Assembly (NCBI GenBank): GCA_945883495.1 | Contig: CAMCXS010000018.1 | Location: forward strand, 1-64,000 | Source of the DNA: Akkermansia muciniphila | GTDB lineage: Bacteria; Verrucomicrobiota; Verrucomicrobiia; Verrucomicrobiales; DEV007 | Direction: 5' to 3' | Length of the DNA stretch: 64,000 bases | Shown: positions 16,701 to 24,749 of the stretch, one piece after another | Numbering within the stretch: the first letter of the stretch is position 1 | Layout of the letters: each line of letters begins with the position of its first letter | Translations under genes and position numbers: made by a program | Notes under the pieces: generated by a model | The model's input: only the letters and a program-made list of their open reading frames with translations | What the model was told of the DNA's origin: nothing | Database searches by the model: none

Positions 16701-17012
16701 GCGAAAATTCTTTCGCAACGTCCCCTCACGCGTGAGTGCGCCTCCGAAAACTTGTTCGGAGGCGAGATCATCGATGAGTGCGGGTCCGAACAACTTTCGC
16801 AACGTCCACGCATCGATGAGTGCGGGTCCGAACAACTTTCGCAACGTCCGCACATCGATGAGCTCGGGTCCGAACAACTTTCGCAACGTCCGCACATCGA
16901 TGAGCGCGGCTCCGAACAACTTTCGCATCGGCGGCGCATCGATGAGTGCGGGTCCGAACAACTTTCGCAAGGCGACTTCATCGATGAGTTCACCTCCGAA
17001 ACGTTTTTCAGC
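16701..17012. repeat. 42-bp palindromic repeat array 1 (inverted orientation, one end decayed)
   Basis: Palindrome centres recur at exactly 42 bases: one terminal CTCACGCGTGAG (ACGCGT at 16728), then TCATCGATGA-type sites with ATCGAT at 16770, 16812, 16854, 16896, 16938 and 16980. Between palindromes each unit has a second imperfect hairpin of the form CCGAA-N5-TTCG. The first unit has a perfect 10-bp stem, CGCCTCCGAA pairing with TTCGGAGGCG. A hairpin GCGAAA-ATTC-TTTCGC (16701-16716) marks the left end. Relative to the other arrays it is reversed, and the expected second terminal palindrome near 17022 is not recognisable. It lies between two convergent genes. No spacers are present, so it is not a CRISPR array. 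Confidence 0.95.
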
Positions 17013-17098
17013 AGACAATCCACGGCGCGCGGAAGTGGAACGGAGAGTAACTTTTCGGCTCCCGGGCCCGCAGGTTAGCCTGGAGGTTCAACGGTGTT

Positions 17099-17205
17099 TC
17101 GATTACGAGCACGAGCACCGCTTCGCTGAGCACGAGGGTAGAAACGAAGATCTGGTGGAAGAAGACGAAGTTCGTTTTCAATCTCGTGCTCGTGCTCGTA
17201 ATCGA
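17099..17205. repeat. Long inverted repeat with perfect 20-bp arms
   Basis: TCGATTACGAGCACGAGCAC (17099-17118) is the exact reverse complement of 17186-17205. The 67 bases between are purine-rich and partly self-complementary near the base of the loop (GAAACGAA against TTCGTTTTC). The arms contain the GAGCAC hexamer twice. It sits in the convergent gap between the BASS transporter and tcdA, right of repeat array 1. The remaining 17206-17377 holds nothing I can identify. It could be a terminator or a mobile-element relic. Confidence 0.85.
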
Positions 17206-17377
17206 GTTTAAATCGGTTCATCAAAACTCCGACTCCACCAAGCTTGGTCCCGTCGCTCCCGCCCCGTAAACTGGATCGAGCTAGTCGGGAGAGGTGAACT
17301 GTCGCTTGAGGGGACTCCAATCCCGCTCGACGCGAGATTGTCCGCATCTCGCAGCGGTGGATCGCCGCGCCTCCCAC

Positions 17378-18208
17378 TCAGACACCAGTGACGATCCGGC
17401 GGATCGCTTCCGAGGCCGCTACGAAACCGAACGTTCCCGTCATGTGGGTCACCGTGCCCAGTCCGGCGTCGCAGTTGAGGCGGAGTTGACTGCCGAGCTC
17501 GACTTCCGCGCAAACCGTTCCATCGGATTGCGGATAAACGGAGTGTTCTGCGGCGAATACGGCTGGGACGCCGAACGGATGGCCCTGCCCCTGCCCCTCC
17601 AGGTCTCCGGCGGCCCAGCCATGCTCACGGCGGAGGACCTTGCGCACTTGTTTGAGCAGCGCGTCGTGGGTGGTGTGGGCCAAGTCGGCCACTCGGATCT
17701 TTGTGGGATCGCTCTTCCCACCAGCGCCCCCGCAGGTGATCACCGCTTGGCCGCGCCGATGGCATTCGTGCAGCAACAAGGCCTTATCGCGAACCGTATC
17801 GATCGCATCCACCACAACATCGCAGCCCATCGAAAGAATGTCCTCGGCCGAAGCCGAAGTAAAAAATCGCTCCACCGCCGTGACGGCACAGTGCGGAGCA
17901 ATGGCGGCTACACGTTCCGCCATGACGCCAGTCTTGGAGCGGCCGATGTTTCCGTTGAGCGCGTGGAGCTGCCGGTTCACATTGGTGACACAGACTTCGT
18001 CGAAATCCACTAACACCAGCCGCCCCACGCCGGTGCGGGCGAGCGCCTCTACCGTCCAGGATCCAACTCCACCGACGCCGATCACCATCGCTGATGCCGC
18101 CTGAAGCCGTTCCCAAGCAGCCAGACCGTAAAGCCGGCCAATTCCGCCGAAGCGGCTTTGATCATCGCGCGACCGCTCCGCTTGTGGGTCCGAAATCCGG
18201 TTTGTCAT
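17378..18208 (-). CDS. tcdA: tRNA threonylcarbamoyladenosine dehydratase (ThiF/E1-like)
   Basis: This 276-residue protein has an E1-like adenylation fold: nucleotide-binding GVGGVGSWTVEALARTG, then VDFDEVCVTNVNRQ with the conserved Asn and Arg. The order and length match TcdA/CsdL, which uses ATP to cyclise t6A to ct6A at position 37 of ANN-decoding tRNAs. The ATG at 18208 begins just before the conserved RFGGIGRLYG segment. The frame open to 18265 is longer than the family. A generic ThiF/MoeB protein is less likely because the sulfur-transfer domain is absent. Confidence 0.85.
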   Translation of the reverse strand: MTNRISDPQAERSRDDQSRFGGIGRLYGLAAWERLQAASAMVIGVGGVGSWTVEALARTGVGRLVLVDFDEVCVTNVNRQLHALNGNIGRSKTGVMAERVAAIAPHCAVTAVERFFTSASAEDILSMGCDVVVDAIDTVRDKALLLHECHRRGQAVITCGGAGGKSDPTKIRVADLAHTTHDALLKQVRKVLRREHGWAAGDLEGQGQGHPFGVPAVFAAEHSVYPQSDGTVCAEVELGSQLRLNCDAGLGTVTHMTGTFGFVAASEAIRRIVTGV

Positions 18209-18251
18209 TCGCCGCCATTCTGTCGTAGAGGAGAGCGGCTTTCCAGTCCCA

Positions 18252-18575
18252 ATGCCGTACACCATCCATCTCGCGGAAACCCTGAGCGAGGCGAGCGACT
18301 CCGACGCCGCCCTCAGCCTGGACTACAAATTGCACCAGACGATCTTCCAGGAGACCGAGGAGTCGCTGCACGATTTGACACTCTTCTACAATCTTTCGGA
18401 CTACTACCAGAACGCGGCGTTCATCGACAGCCAGGTGCTCGGATTGCGGGTGGAAGTCGAACTGGCACGGCAGCGGATCCACCATCCCCAGGCGACCGCC
18501 GCCGTGAGTGAACTTGGGAAACTCTGCGACGTCGCCGTGGCCAAGCGGCTCAACCTTTTTGCGTTTGGCGAGTGA
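18252..18575 (+). CDS. Small hypothetical protein
   Basis: This 107-residue acidic, mostly helical protein has no signal peptide and no recognised motif. It is divergent from tcdA, with 43 bases between the start codons. Its end overlaps the convergent methyltransferase gene by 26 bases. A regular helix pattern (AALSLDYKLHQTIFQETEES) and normal codon use support it as a real gene. No function can be assigned. Confidence 0.55.
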   Translation: MPYTIHLAETLSEASDSDAALSLDYKLHQTIFQETEESLHDLTLFYNLSDYYQNAAFIDSQVLGLRVEVELARQRIHHPQATAAVSELGKLCDVAVAKRLNLFAFGE

Positions 18576-19167
18576 GCTTGGGCAAAAGGCGCCCCGTGTG
18601 CGCGCGATACCGGCGGTAGGCATCGCCGAAATGGGCTTCCATCATCCGTTCCTCAACGTCCGTCCGGGAGCAAAGGACGGCGGCCAAGGCCACGGCCGGC
18701 GCGAGGATCAAAAGGTTCGCGGCGACGAGCGAGGACGAGACGAAAAAGGCGCACAATGCCGAATACATGGGATGCCGAATCCGCGCATACCAGCCATTGG
18801 TCACCAGGGGATGGTTCTCGCGGACGAGCAGTTGGACGCTGAACGCCTCTCCCAAATCGCAATGAACTTGGTGGAGCATCGCCAGGCTCGCCAGAGCACC
18901 AAGGCTTCCGAGCCAACGGATCCAGGAAGGGAACGGCAGCGAGAACGAGGCGAACCAAGAGAAAAGACCAAAAACGTGGTGAAATCCGAAGATAATGACC
19001 GCCAGGCTAAGGAGAGCGGTCAGCAGCCGTCGGATTGAATCCAGACGGCGCCCCTCAAGATGGACGTGGGCCGACGGGATCCCGTTTGTCTGGAGCGGCC
19101 TCCGCTGGTGCAGGGCACGCAGAACCGCCAAAGACACGAATAGGCCAAGAAAGATCACCGGGAGCAT
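18550..19167 (-). CDS. Membrane methyltransferase of the ICMT/PEMT type
   Basis: This 205-residue protein has four to five transmembrane segments and the C-terminal signature of isoprenylcysteine carboxyl methyltransferase-like and phospholipid methyltransferase proteins: NGWYARIRHPMYSA, then a Glu-containing segment ERMMEAHFGDAYRRYRAHTGRLLP. Such proteins use S-adenosylmethionine to methylate lipids or other membrane substrates. The true bacterial substrate is unknown. The ATG at 19167 starts at the first hydrophobic helix. The frame is open up to 19200. It overlaps the convergent small gene by 26 bases. Confidence 0.75.
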   Translation of the reverse strand: MLPVIFLGLFVSLAVLRALHQRRPLQTNGIPSAHVHLEGRRLDSIRRLLTALLSLAVIIFGFHHVFGLFSWFASFSLPFPSWIRWLGSLGALASLAMLHQVHCDLGEAFSVQLLVRENHPLVTNGWYARIRHPMYSALCAFFVSSSLVAANLLILAPAVALAAVLCSRTDVEERMMEAHFGDAYRRYRAHTGRLLPKLTRQTQKG

Positions 19168-19256
19168 GCGCAATCGTAGTCTTAGTCCTTTCGCGCCCAA
19201 TTCACCACGGCTAGTTTACGGTAGTCCTCCCAATCTGGACGGTTCGTAATTGGATT

Positions 19257-20063
19257 ATGCGCTCTATTGTTCTAGCTCTGACTTTCATGGCCTCCCTCTG
19301 GGCGGCCCAGCGAACGGCGACCGGCCCCGCGGAGAATTACCTCGGCGCTACGGAGTTGATCGACACCGGACATCCGGCGATCCAGGCCACCGCCGCCCGC
19401 CTGATCCTAGGGAAATCCACCGATCGAGAAAAAGCCGTGGCGATCCATGACTTCGTCCGGGACGGCATTGCCTACGGATTCGGCCCCAAGTTTTACGACC
19501 ACAAAGCGTCGGATGTTCTGCGGAGCCGCCGCGGCTTTTGCAACCCAAAAGGGACGCTGTTCATCGCCTTGCTGCGGGCGGCCGGCATTCCCGCCCGGCA
19601 ACACTTCGTGGAGATCTCTCCGGAGATTTTGCATGGCATCGTATCCCCACGGACGGAATGGCTGGATCACAGCTACACGGAAGTCTGGCTGGGCGGAAAC
19701 TGGGTTTCGGTGGATAGCTACATAGTCGATCCTCTTCTCTTCGCGGGAGCCCAAAAGCGCCTTCAAGAGAACGGCCGGGAAGTTGGCTACGGCGTCCATC
19801 GCGCCGGAAAACTGGTGTGGGATGGCCAGAGTTCGAGCTTTTCCCAATTTGTGCGAGGTTCTGGCGGGACACGTATTGGCAATCGAGACTTTGGAGTGCA
19901 TGCGGACGTGGTGAGCTTTTATGCAGAAACGCCCACCGCATCCAACCGCATGAATTCCCAGATGCGTGCCTTTTTCCGCCTGGCTACCAGCACACTGAAC
20001 GGCCGGATTTACGAACTCCGCACCGAAGGCAAGACCTTGAGCCGGACCGTAGCGGGGCACTGA
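19257..20063 (+). CDS. Exported transglutaminase-like protein
   Basis: This 268-residue protein begins with a signal peptide (MRSIVLALTFMASLWAA). The transglutaminase-like core has all three catalytic positions: Cys in RRGFCNPKGTLFIALLRAAG, His in LDHSYTEVWLGG, and Asp in VSVDSY. Family members act as cysteine proteases or protein-modifying enzymes, often on the cell envelope. The target is unknown. No operon partner is obvious: the next gene starts 69 bases downstream after an AT-rich stretch that could hold its own promoter. Confidence 0.8.
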   Translation: MRSIVLALTFMASLWAAQRTATGPAENYLGATELIDTGHPAIQATAARLILGKSTDREKAVAIHDFVRDGIAYGFGPKFYDHKASDVLRSRRGFCNPKGTLFIALLRAAGIPARQHFVEISPEILHGIVSPRTEWLDHSYTEVWLGGNWVSVDSYIVDPLLFAGAQKRLQENGREVGYGVHRAGKLVWDGQSSSFSQFVRGSGGTRIGNRDFGVHADVVSFYAETPTASNRMNSQMRAFFRLATSTLNGRIYELRTEGKTLSRTVAGH

Positions 20064-20132
20064 CCTAGGCTTCTTGTAAAATTTCCAGATATCTTGATGA
20101 TAAATACCAGAACGAGTGAATAGTATTCAGGC

Positions 20133-20681
20133 ATGACCACTTCCTCGGGCGTCTGGCGAATCTTCGCGGCACTTTCTCTCAGCATTTGTGCGGTCTCCCT
20201 CGGGCAACAGGAACCCGCATCTTCGTCTTTTGCACCGGTCCACTCCTACCCTTTGGATCGATACGAGCCCTTGTGGACGACCCCACTGTTTTCCCAGCCC
20301 ACCCCGCCAGAAGTAGAACCTCCACCGCCGCCTCCTGCGGCCACTGTCTACCGGCTACTCGGCATGGGGACCACCCCAGAGGGAATCGAACTCGCCTACG
20401 TGCAGCCGCTCCACGGCGGACGCATTCTCGAAGTGACCCGGACCGCGACGTCTGGTCCCCTACTCATCGGAGTCGAACGGACGTTCGACGGCCGCGTCGA
20501 TGCCGTCGTGTTCCGAAATGGAAATGAGGTGATCCGCGCGGTGGCCAGTGCCGGTCCAGTCCAAAGTGGGGACTACCCGCTCCCCCCCCGGGACGAGGAA
20601 TCGGTTTTGGAGGAAAGGGACAATGTGGTTCGGGTTCCGGTACGGATACGGAGTCGCGCCGTGGCGTTGCCCAGTGAGTAA
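20133..20681 (+). CDS. Exported proline-rich hypothetical protein
   Basis: This 182-residue protein has a signal peptide (about 1-24), a proline-rich stretch (PPEVEPPPPPPAA, about 57-69), then a beta-rich domain of about 80 residues with YRLLGMGTTPEG and YVQPLHGGRILEV. I know no family for it. It is probably periplasmic or a surface structural protein. A run of eight C residues lies inside the gene near 20582-20589. It is convergent with the large unknown gene that ends at 20696. Confidence 0.6.
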   Translation: MTTSSGVWRIFAALSLSICAVSLGQQEPASSSFAPVHSYPLDRYEPLWTTPLFSQPTPPEVEPPPPPPAATVYRLLGMGTTPEGIELAYVQPLHGGRILEVTRTATSGPLLIGVERTFDGRVDAVVFRNGNEVIRAVASAGPVQSGDYPLPPRDEESVLEERDNVVRVPVRIRSRAVALPSE

Positions 20682-20695
20682 TCTGCGACTCCCGG

Positions 20696-22132
20696 TCACG
20701 AACCCGAGGGAGCCGTCTCCTCCGGACGCTCGACCAGCCGTCCATCGGCAAACTCGTAGTTCAACTGCCGGAGACGAGTCAAAATCGAGGGGGCCTGCTC
20801 AAACAATAGGCGCACCGATTCCACCCGGCGGTTGAGCACCTGCCGGTCCCGCTCCGGCACTTGGAACCAAGTTGGAGAGTGGCAGATGAGCTCCTTTCCG
20901 CACATCGCGGCTTTCGGATCCCCCTCCCTGGACTCTAAAGCGAGGAATGCGGCCACCGGGTCAGGTTGCGCCAAGAGCTTGGCGACCCGCTTGCGGTAAT
21001 CAATTCCATCGTTCCAAAAGAGAATCACCGCAGCCACGGCGGCGGCGTCGGCGCGGATCTCGGCTTGCGGCAAGGCCAGTTTGCGCAAGGTCCGCTCGAC
21101 GTTGTGGCAGGTTGGCTCGACCTGGGCAGCGCGCATTTTGGGCGAGAGCGACCACATGAGCCAGCGCGCGGCAAAGTGAAGTTCCGCTTGGTCAATGACC
21201 TTGAGATCTGGATTGCAAAAGCGGACGAAATCTTCCCGGTAGTACGCCCAACCGGGAGAACGGGAGAATCCTTCATTGGAATTGCGCACCGCGGTAATGG
21301 CCTCCAGGGAACAAGGCTCCCCGCTTTGCTCCAGCGAGGCCCGGTAGCTCAGGCGCCCGTCCGTGGTGACGGCCAGTTCGGGGAACCAACGGCGTGGATC
21401 GGCATAGGAATCGGCCCGGAGGGTTTCGTCCTGGATGAGATGCTTCATCATCTCCACCAGATCATCGGGCGTATGGGCAGCCATCTGGGAGAAACCAGCC
21501 GTCATGCCCGCGCGGTCAAAGGCATTGAGGACCATGAAATCTCCCGACCCCTCGGCCGCCACCAGCGGCATCAGCAGGCGTTGGCGATCCGACTCCGGGG
21601 AGCTAGGGTCCACCCGGAACAGCGGCACGCGCAGCGGCTCGGCATCGATTCCCCCGAACTGATCGGCGATGACGTACTGGCGGTAGAGCCCCCGCTCCCC
21701 GGTCCAGCGGCGATATCGGGCAGCGAAATCATAAAAATCCCATCCAAGAAAGACCGGTTTGGGGTGCGCCTCCATCCCCGGAATGGGCGGCCCTCCGGCT
21801 TTCAGGTAGTCCGCGTAATCAAAATGGAGGAGGAAGAGGTCTTCATCGACGCCCTTGAGACAAGGGTTCTGCCGGGTGGGAACGCCGTTGGCTTTGCGCT
21901 CCCGGCCGCTCTCGCGCAGAAAGACCTCGTGGGTCCCCTTGGGCACCCGTTCGATGCGCCAACCTTGAATCGGCGCATGCTGAGTCCAGAGCGGATAACG
22001 AGGCGAAGCCGGCCACTTGTAGGGCGGCTCCGAGGGATCTTCCCCGGAACGGATGATTTGAGGAAATAGCCCCGAAAGCAGGGCAATCGCCACCGTCACG
22101 AACCCGGAAATAGAAGAAGGACGAACATCCAA
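20696..22132 (-). CDS. Large exported hypothetical protein
   Basis: This 478-residue protein has an N-terminal hydrophobic segment (SSISGFVTVAIALLSGLFP) that may be a signal peptide or membrane anchor. The rest is soluble, rich in Trp, Arg and Asp, with isolated Cys residues (CNPDLK, CHNVERTL, CGKELICHS). No catalytic motif or known domain was recognised. Codon use is like its neighbours and it is clearly coding over its full length. It is followed by a convergent gene and preceded by about 295 bases, in which I see nothing beyond a possible promoter for mntA. Confidence 0.6.
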   Translation of the reverse strand: MDVRPSSISGFVTVAIALLSGLFPQIIRSGEDPSEPPYKWPASPRYPLWTQHAPIQGWRIERVPKGTHEVFLRESGRERKANGVPTRQNPCLKGVDEDLFLLHFDYADYLKAGGPPIPGMEAHPKPVFLGWDFYDFAARYRRWTGERGLYRQYVIADQFGGIDAEPLRVPLFRVDPSSPESDRQRLLMPLVAAEGSGDFMVLNAFDRAGMTAGFSQMAAHTPDDLVEMMKHLIQDETLRADSYADPRRWFPELAVTTDGRLSYRASLEQSGEPCSLEAITAVRNSNEGFSRSPGWAYYREDFVRFCNPDLKVIDQAELHFAARWLMWSLSPKMRAAQVEPTCHNVERTLRKLALPQAEIRADAAAVAAVILFWNDGIDYRKRVAKLLAQPDPVAAFLALESREGDPKAAMCGKELICHSPTWFQVPERDRQVLNRRVESVRLLFEQAPSILTRLRQLNYEFADGRLVERPEETAPSGS

Positions 22133-22427
22133 AACGGCCCAATCGTAGCAATTTCAATCCGTTCCGCAATGAAGATCCGGCTCTCAAACCTGATTGATGG
22201 CGGATCGTATCCCAGTGCTCGCTTAGCCCTTTCCATGCGGGCAGAGTGTCATTGGATTAGCGTTGGGCGCAGCCTTGGTCCAGATTCTCCCACCACAAAT
22301 CGCTGATCCCTGCGCCCACCAGCGGCCTGACTGAGCCCCCCCTCAACCATCAACGATCACCATTAGCGCTTCTCGCCCCTGGTTGACGGCAACGGGAATC
22401 CGGCGAGAATCTGACAAGGAAGTTCTC

Positions 22428-22757
22428 ATGCTCGATCTCCTTCAATCTCGCGATGCGGAGCGGCGGCAATCCCGGGAATGGCTACGGGAACACGTCAGGA
22501 CGGAATTGCGTCGTCACTTGGCGGAATTGCTCCCAGGCGTGCCGGTTTTTGTGTTCGGCTCGCTGACCCAGAGCGGCAAGTTTCATGCGGAGTCGGATAT
22601 CGATATCGCCTTCGACTCCATTCCTCCCTCGACAACGCTCTACCGGCTGACCGGCGAACTCATGGAACGGTTGAACCGGCCCGTGGACGTGATTGATCTG
22701 AGCGAGTCCCGGCTGGCCGACAAGATCCGGAGGGAAGGAGAGCGATGGATGCCGTAG
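22428..22757 (+). CDS. mntA: MNT-domain antitoxin nucleotidyltransferase (MntA-like)
   Basis: This 109-residue minimal nucleotidyltransferase has Gly44-Ser45 in FVFGSLTQSG and the acidic pair Asp57/Asp59 in ESDIDIAF, with a third acidic position near VDVIDL (about 87-90). In characterised MntA/HepT pairs the nucleotidyltransferase adds AMP to a tyrosine of the HEPN toxin and silences it. The ATG at 22428 is supported by AAGGA seven bases upstream (22416-22420). The frame from 22383 is longer but lacks this. The gene overlaps the HEPN gene by 13 bases, the usual tight coupling of this module. Confidence 0.85.
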   Translation: MLDLLQSRDAERRQSREWLREHVRTELRRHLAELLPGVPVFVFGSLTQSGKFHAESDIDIAFDSIPPSTTLYRLTGELMERLNRPVDVIDLSESRLADKIRREGERWMP

Positions 22758-23215
22758 GCTTGGCTACCCTGGAGAGCGAAATGCGCCAAGATGCGCGAGT
22801 CATGGCGGACGCCTTGCACTGCGCCCTGGACCGGATCGAGCAACCTCATCCGGCCGGGTTGGAGGCTTGTGCCCACCACCTCCACCGTTTCTATAACGCA
22901 TTTGAGCAAATGGGGCTGCGCTTGGCCAAGGCGTTCGAAAACCATATTGATGGCGACTCTGGCTGGCACTCGTCCGTTCTCAACCGCCTTGCGCTTGAGA
23001 TCCCCGGGGTTCGGCCCGCGTTTCTCCCTGAGGAGGCCCGGCGGCCGCTCCATGAACTCCGTGGCTTCCGTCACGTGTTTGTCCACGCTTACGAATTAAC
23101 ATTCCAAGAGCCACGGATCCGCGCTTTGTTAGCAAACGCCATCGCGGTTGATTCCAGCCTGGAAGGTCTGATCCGGGATTTCTTCGCTCAGGTCCGGCGA
23201 GAACTTGGAGTCTGA
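22745..23215 (+). CDS. hepT: HEPN-domain toxin ribonuclease (HepT-like)
   Basis: This all-helical 156-residue protein has the HEPN active-site motif R-x4-H-x-Y at Arg109, His114 and Tyr116 (RHVFVHAY). In studied systems Arg and His cleave RNA and the Tyr is the residue that MntA-type enzymes AMPylate. All parts are present, so the pair looks intact and regulated by modification. It is longer than many HepT proteins. It overlaps mntA by 13 bases and is followed by repeat array 2. Confidence 0.85.
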   Translation: MDAVGLATLESEMRQDARVMADALHCALDRIEQPHPAGLEACAHHLHRFYNAFEQMGLRLAKAFENHIDGDSGWHSSVLNRLALEIPGVRPAFLPEEARRPLHELRGFRHVFVHAYELTFQEPRIRALLANAIAVDSSLEGLIRDFFAQVRRELGV

Positions 23216-23276
23216 GGCGATCCGGGCCTTCTCTACGGAAGCTCATCGGCAAACACCGGTCAGACCTTACGGCCTC

Positions 23277-23618
23277 GGGCCGGACAGAAATGCAATCCCG
23301 CACTCACGCGTGAGAACACCTCCGAACAACGTTTCGGACCCGCACGCATCGATGAACCCACGCTGCGAAAGTTGTTCGGCCCCGCACTCATCGATGAACC
23401 CGCCCCGCGAAAGTTGTTCGGACCCGCACTCATCGATGAACCCGCGCCGCGAAAGTTGTTCGGACCCGCGCTCATCGATGAACTCGCTCCGCGAAAGTTG
23501 TTCGGACCCGCACTCATCAATGAACCCGCCCCGCGAAAGTTGTTCGGACCCGCACTCACGCGTGAGGGGACGTTGCGAACGGATTTTTGGGCTTGCGGCG
23601 ACCAAGCGCCGGATTTTT
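23277..23618. repeat. 42-bp palindromic repeat array 2, with flanks shared with array 3
   Basis: Seven palindromes are spaced exactly 42 bases apart: CTCACGCGTGAG at both ends (ACGCGT at 23306 and 23558) and five internal TCATCGATGA-type sites (23348, 23390, 23432, 23474, and a variant ATCAAT at 23516). Each unit also has CGAAAGTTGTTCG, an imperfect hairpin. Left flank GGGCCGGACAGAAAT and right flank ending CCAAGCGCCGGA-TTTT recur at array 3. It lies between the convergent hepT and higA genes. 23619-23821 shows no gene I can support. Confidence 0.95.
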
Positions 23619-23821
23619 CCAGGGCCGTGACATAGCCGCTTCCGTATTGGCGTTGCAGCGCTGTGGGCGAACTGGCAGTTAACAGGGTTGGTGTTCAGGC
23701 ACGGAAAGCCTGGCGCGACCGTTCCTTGAACCCTGCAGCCAGCACGTCACAGTCGACCCGGGGATGGGTGTGCAGCATCCCAACGTCGGGGCTGCACATT
23801 GTGGCCAAGTCCGCCCTCGAC

Positions 23822-24112
23822 TCACCGGTGGAGCGCATCCAGCACGGCTTCCGGGTGGCATTCGGCGACGCGAAGGAGAGCGCGGGCGGTACCCTCGGGG
23901 TGGCGGTGGCCTTGCTCCCAGTTTTGCAGGGTCCGGGGACTAATGCCGATGAGCGTGGCGAACTGGGTCTGACTGAGGCCCAGTTTTTCACGGATGGCCC
24001 GAGCGTCGGGCGACTGCAGTGTGGTGGTGCGGGAGGCTTCCCTTTCGCCGTGCAGAATCGCACCGCCTTCTTTGAGGCTGGCAGCGAGTTGTTGGAAGAG
24101 TTCGTCTTTCAT
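23822..24112 (-). CDS. higA: HigA-like XRE-family antitoxin
   Basis: This 96-residue protein has a helix-turn-helix (IREKLGLSQTQFATLIGISP, about 40-60) followed by RTLQNWEQGHRHPEGTARALL, characteristic of HigA/NadS-type antitoxins. It probably neutralises the toxin encoded immediately upstream and binds the operon promoter to repress it. The ATG overlaps the toxin stop by 4 bases (24109-24112). The order toxin first, antitoxin second is the normal higBA order. No defect is visible. Confidence 0.85.
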   Translation of the reverse strand: MKDELFQQLAASLKEGGAILHGEREASRTTTLQSPDARAIREKLGLSQTQFATLIGISPRTLQNWEQGHRHPEGTARALLRVAECHPEAVLDALHR

Positions 24113-24432
24113 GGGTATTCAGTATCGATGATGGATTTAAGGATTTTCAGTTGCTCCTGAGTGAGGTTGTCTTGTTCGCTTTTCGGGTAGGCGAGGAGAA
24201 GGAGGATGGTGTCGCCAGGTACGTTCCAATAGTAGATGACGCGCAGACCTCCCCGTTTTCCGCGTCCGGAACCCGCCCAACGCATCTTTCGAAGCCCGCC
24301 AGAGCCGCGGATCAGCTCACCGCAGGTGGGATCGCCCATCAACGCCCATTGCAAGGCATTCAATTCATCGTCAGAGAGAAGTCCTGTGGCTTGACGGGTG
24401 AAGACGGAAGTTTCGCGGAAGACAAACCGCAT
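24109..24432 (-). CDS. higB: HigB/RelE-superfamily mRNA interferase toxin
   Basis: This 107-residue protein has the RelE/HigB pattern: FTRQATGLLSDDELNALQ, GDPTCGELIRGSGGLRKMRW, GKRGGLRVIYYW, and a final helix with LTQEQLKIL. RelE-type toxins cut mRNA in the ribosomal A-site. The basic segment and the YYW aromatics are kept, so it is probably active. A promoter with an overlapping palindrome lies just upstream (24440-24468). Arrays 2 and 3 bracket the pair. Confidence 0.85.
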   Translation of the reverse strand: MRFVFRETSVFTRQATGLLSDDELNALQWALMGDPTCGELIRGSGGLRKMRWAGSGRGKRGGLRVIYYWNVPGDTILLLLAYPKSEQDNLTQEQLKILKSIIDTEYP

Positions 24433-24439
24433 GCGGAAT

Positions 24440-24468
24440 TTGATACGTCATTGACGGACCATCGTCAA
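24440..24468 (-). promoter_or_regulatory. Promoter and overlapping operator of the higBA operon
   Basis: On the minus strand, TTGACG (24463-24468) and TATCAA (24440-24445) are spaced by 17 bases, a good match to a housekeeping sigma promoter. The inverted repeat TTGACG-N6-CGTCAA (24451-24468) covers the -35 box, the expected place for autorepression by HigA. The higB start codon is 8 bases after the -10 box, so the transcript may be nearly leaderless. Confidence 0.6.
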
Positions 24469-24575
24469 TTCACCGATTCCTCGATTTCGAACGCTTCTGC
24501 AATCGATCCGAGATGGCCACTTGACACGCTCGGCAGTATCCTTTGACCCGCCGGTGAAAATCCGGCACGGAGGAA

Positions 24576-24749
24576 GGGCCGGACAGAAATCCAATCCCGC
24601 ACTCACGCGTGAGAACACCTCCGAAAAACGTTTCGGCCCCGCACTCATCGATGAACCCGCCGCGCAAAAGTTGTTCGGAGGCGCACTCACGCGTTAGGGG
24701 ACGTTGCGAAGGGATTTTTGGGCTCCCGGCGACCAAGCGCCGGACTTTT
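24576..24749. repeat. 42-bp palindromic repeat array 3 (minimal form)
   Basis: Only three palindromes are present, again 42 bases apart: ACGCGT at 24605, ATCGAT at 24647 and ACGCGT at 24689. The last is imperfect (CTCACGCGTTAG). The flanks match array 2 almost base for base on both sides (GGGCCGGACAGAAAT on the left, CCAAGCGCCGGA-TTTT on the right) and the orientation is the same. The right flank ends exactly where the 3' end of the neighbouring Rpn-like remnant loses similarity to its intact homologue. It appears to be the shortest complete form of the element. Confidence 0.93.

Noticed and set aside
16654-17211. Long open frames through the 42-bp arrays (also at 23205-23635 and 30488-31655)
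   Set aside because: 42 is divisible by three and the unit has no stop in several frames, so open frames arise on both strands. They have no start context, and they fuse to unrelated sequence at the array ends.
22383-22410. Promoter for mntA (TTGACG with GAGAAT)
   Set aside because: The -10 match is weak and the start point would fall on the ribosome-binding site, so it is not listed as a feature.
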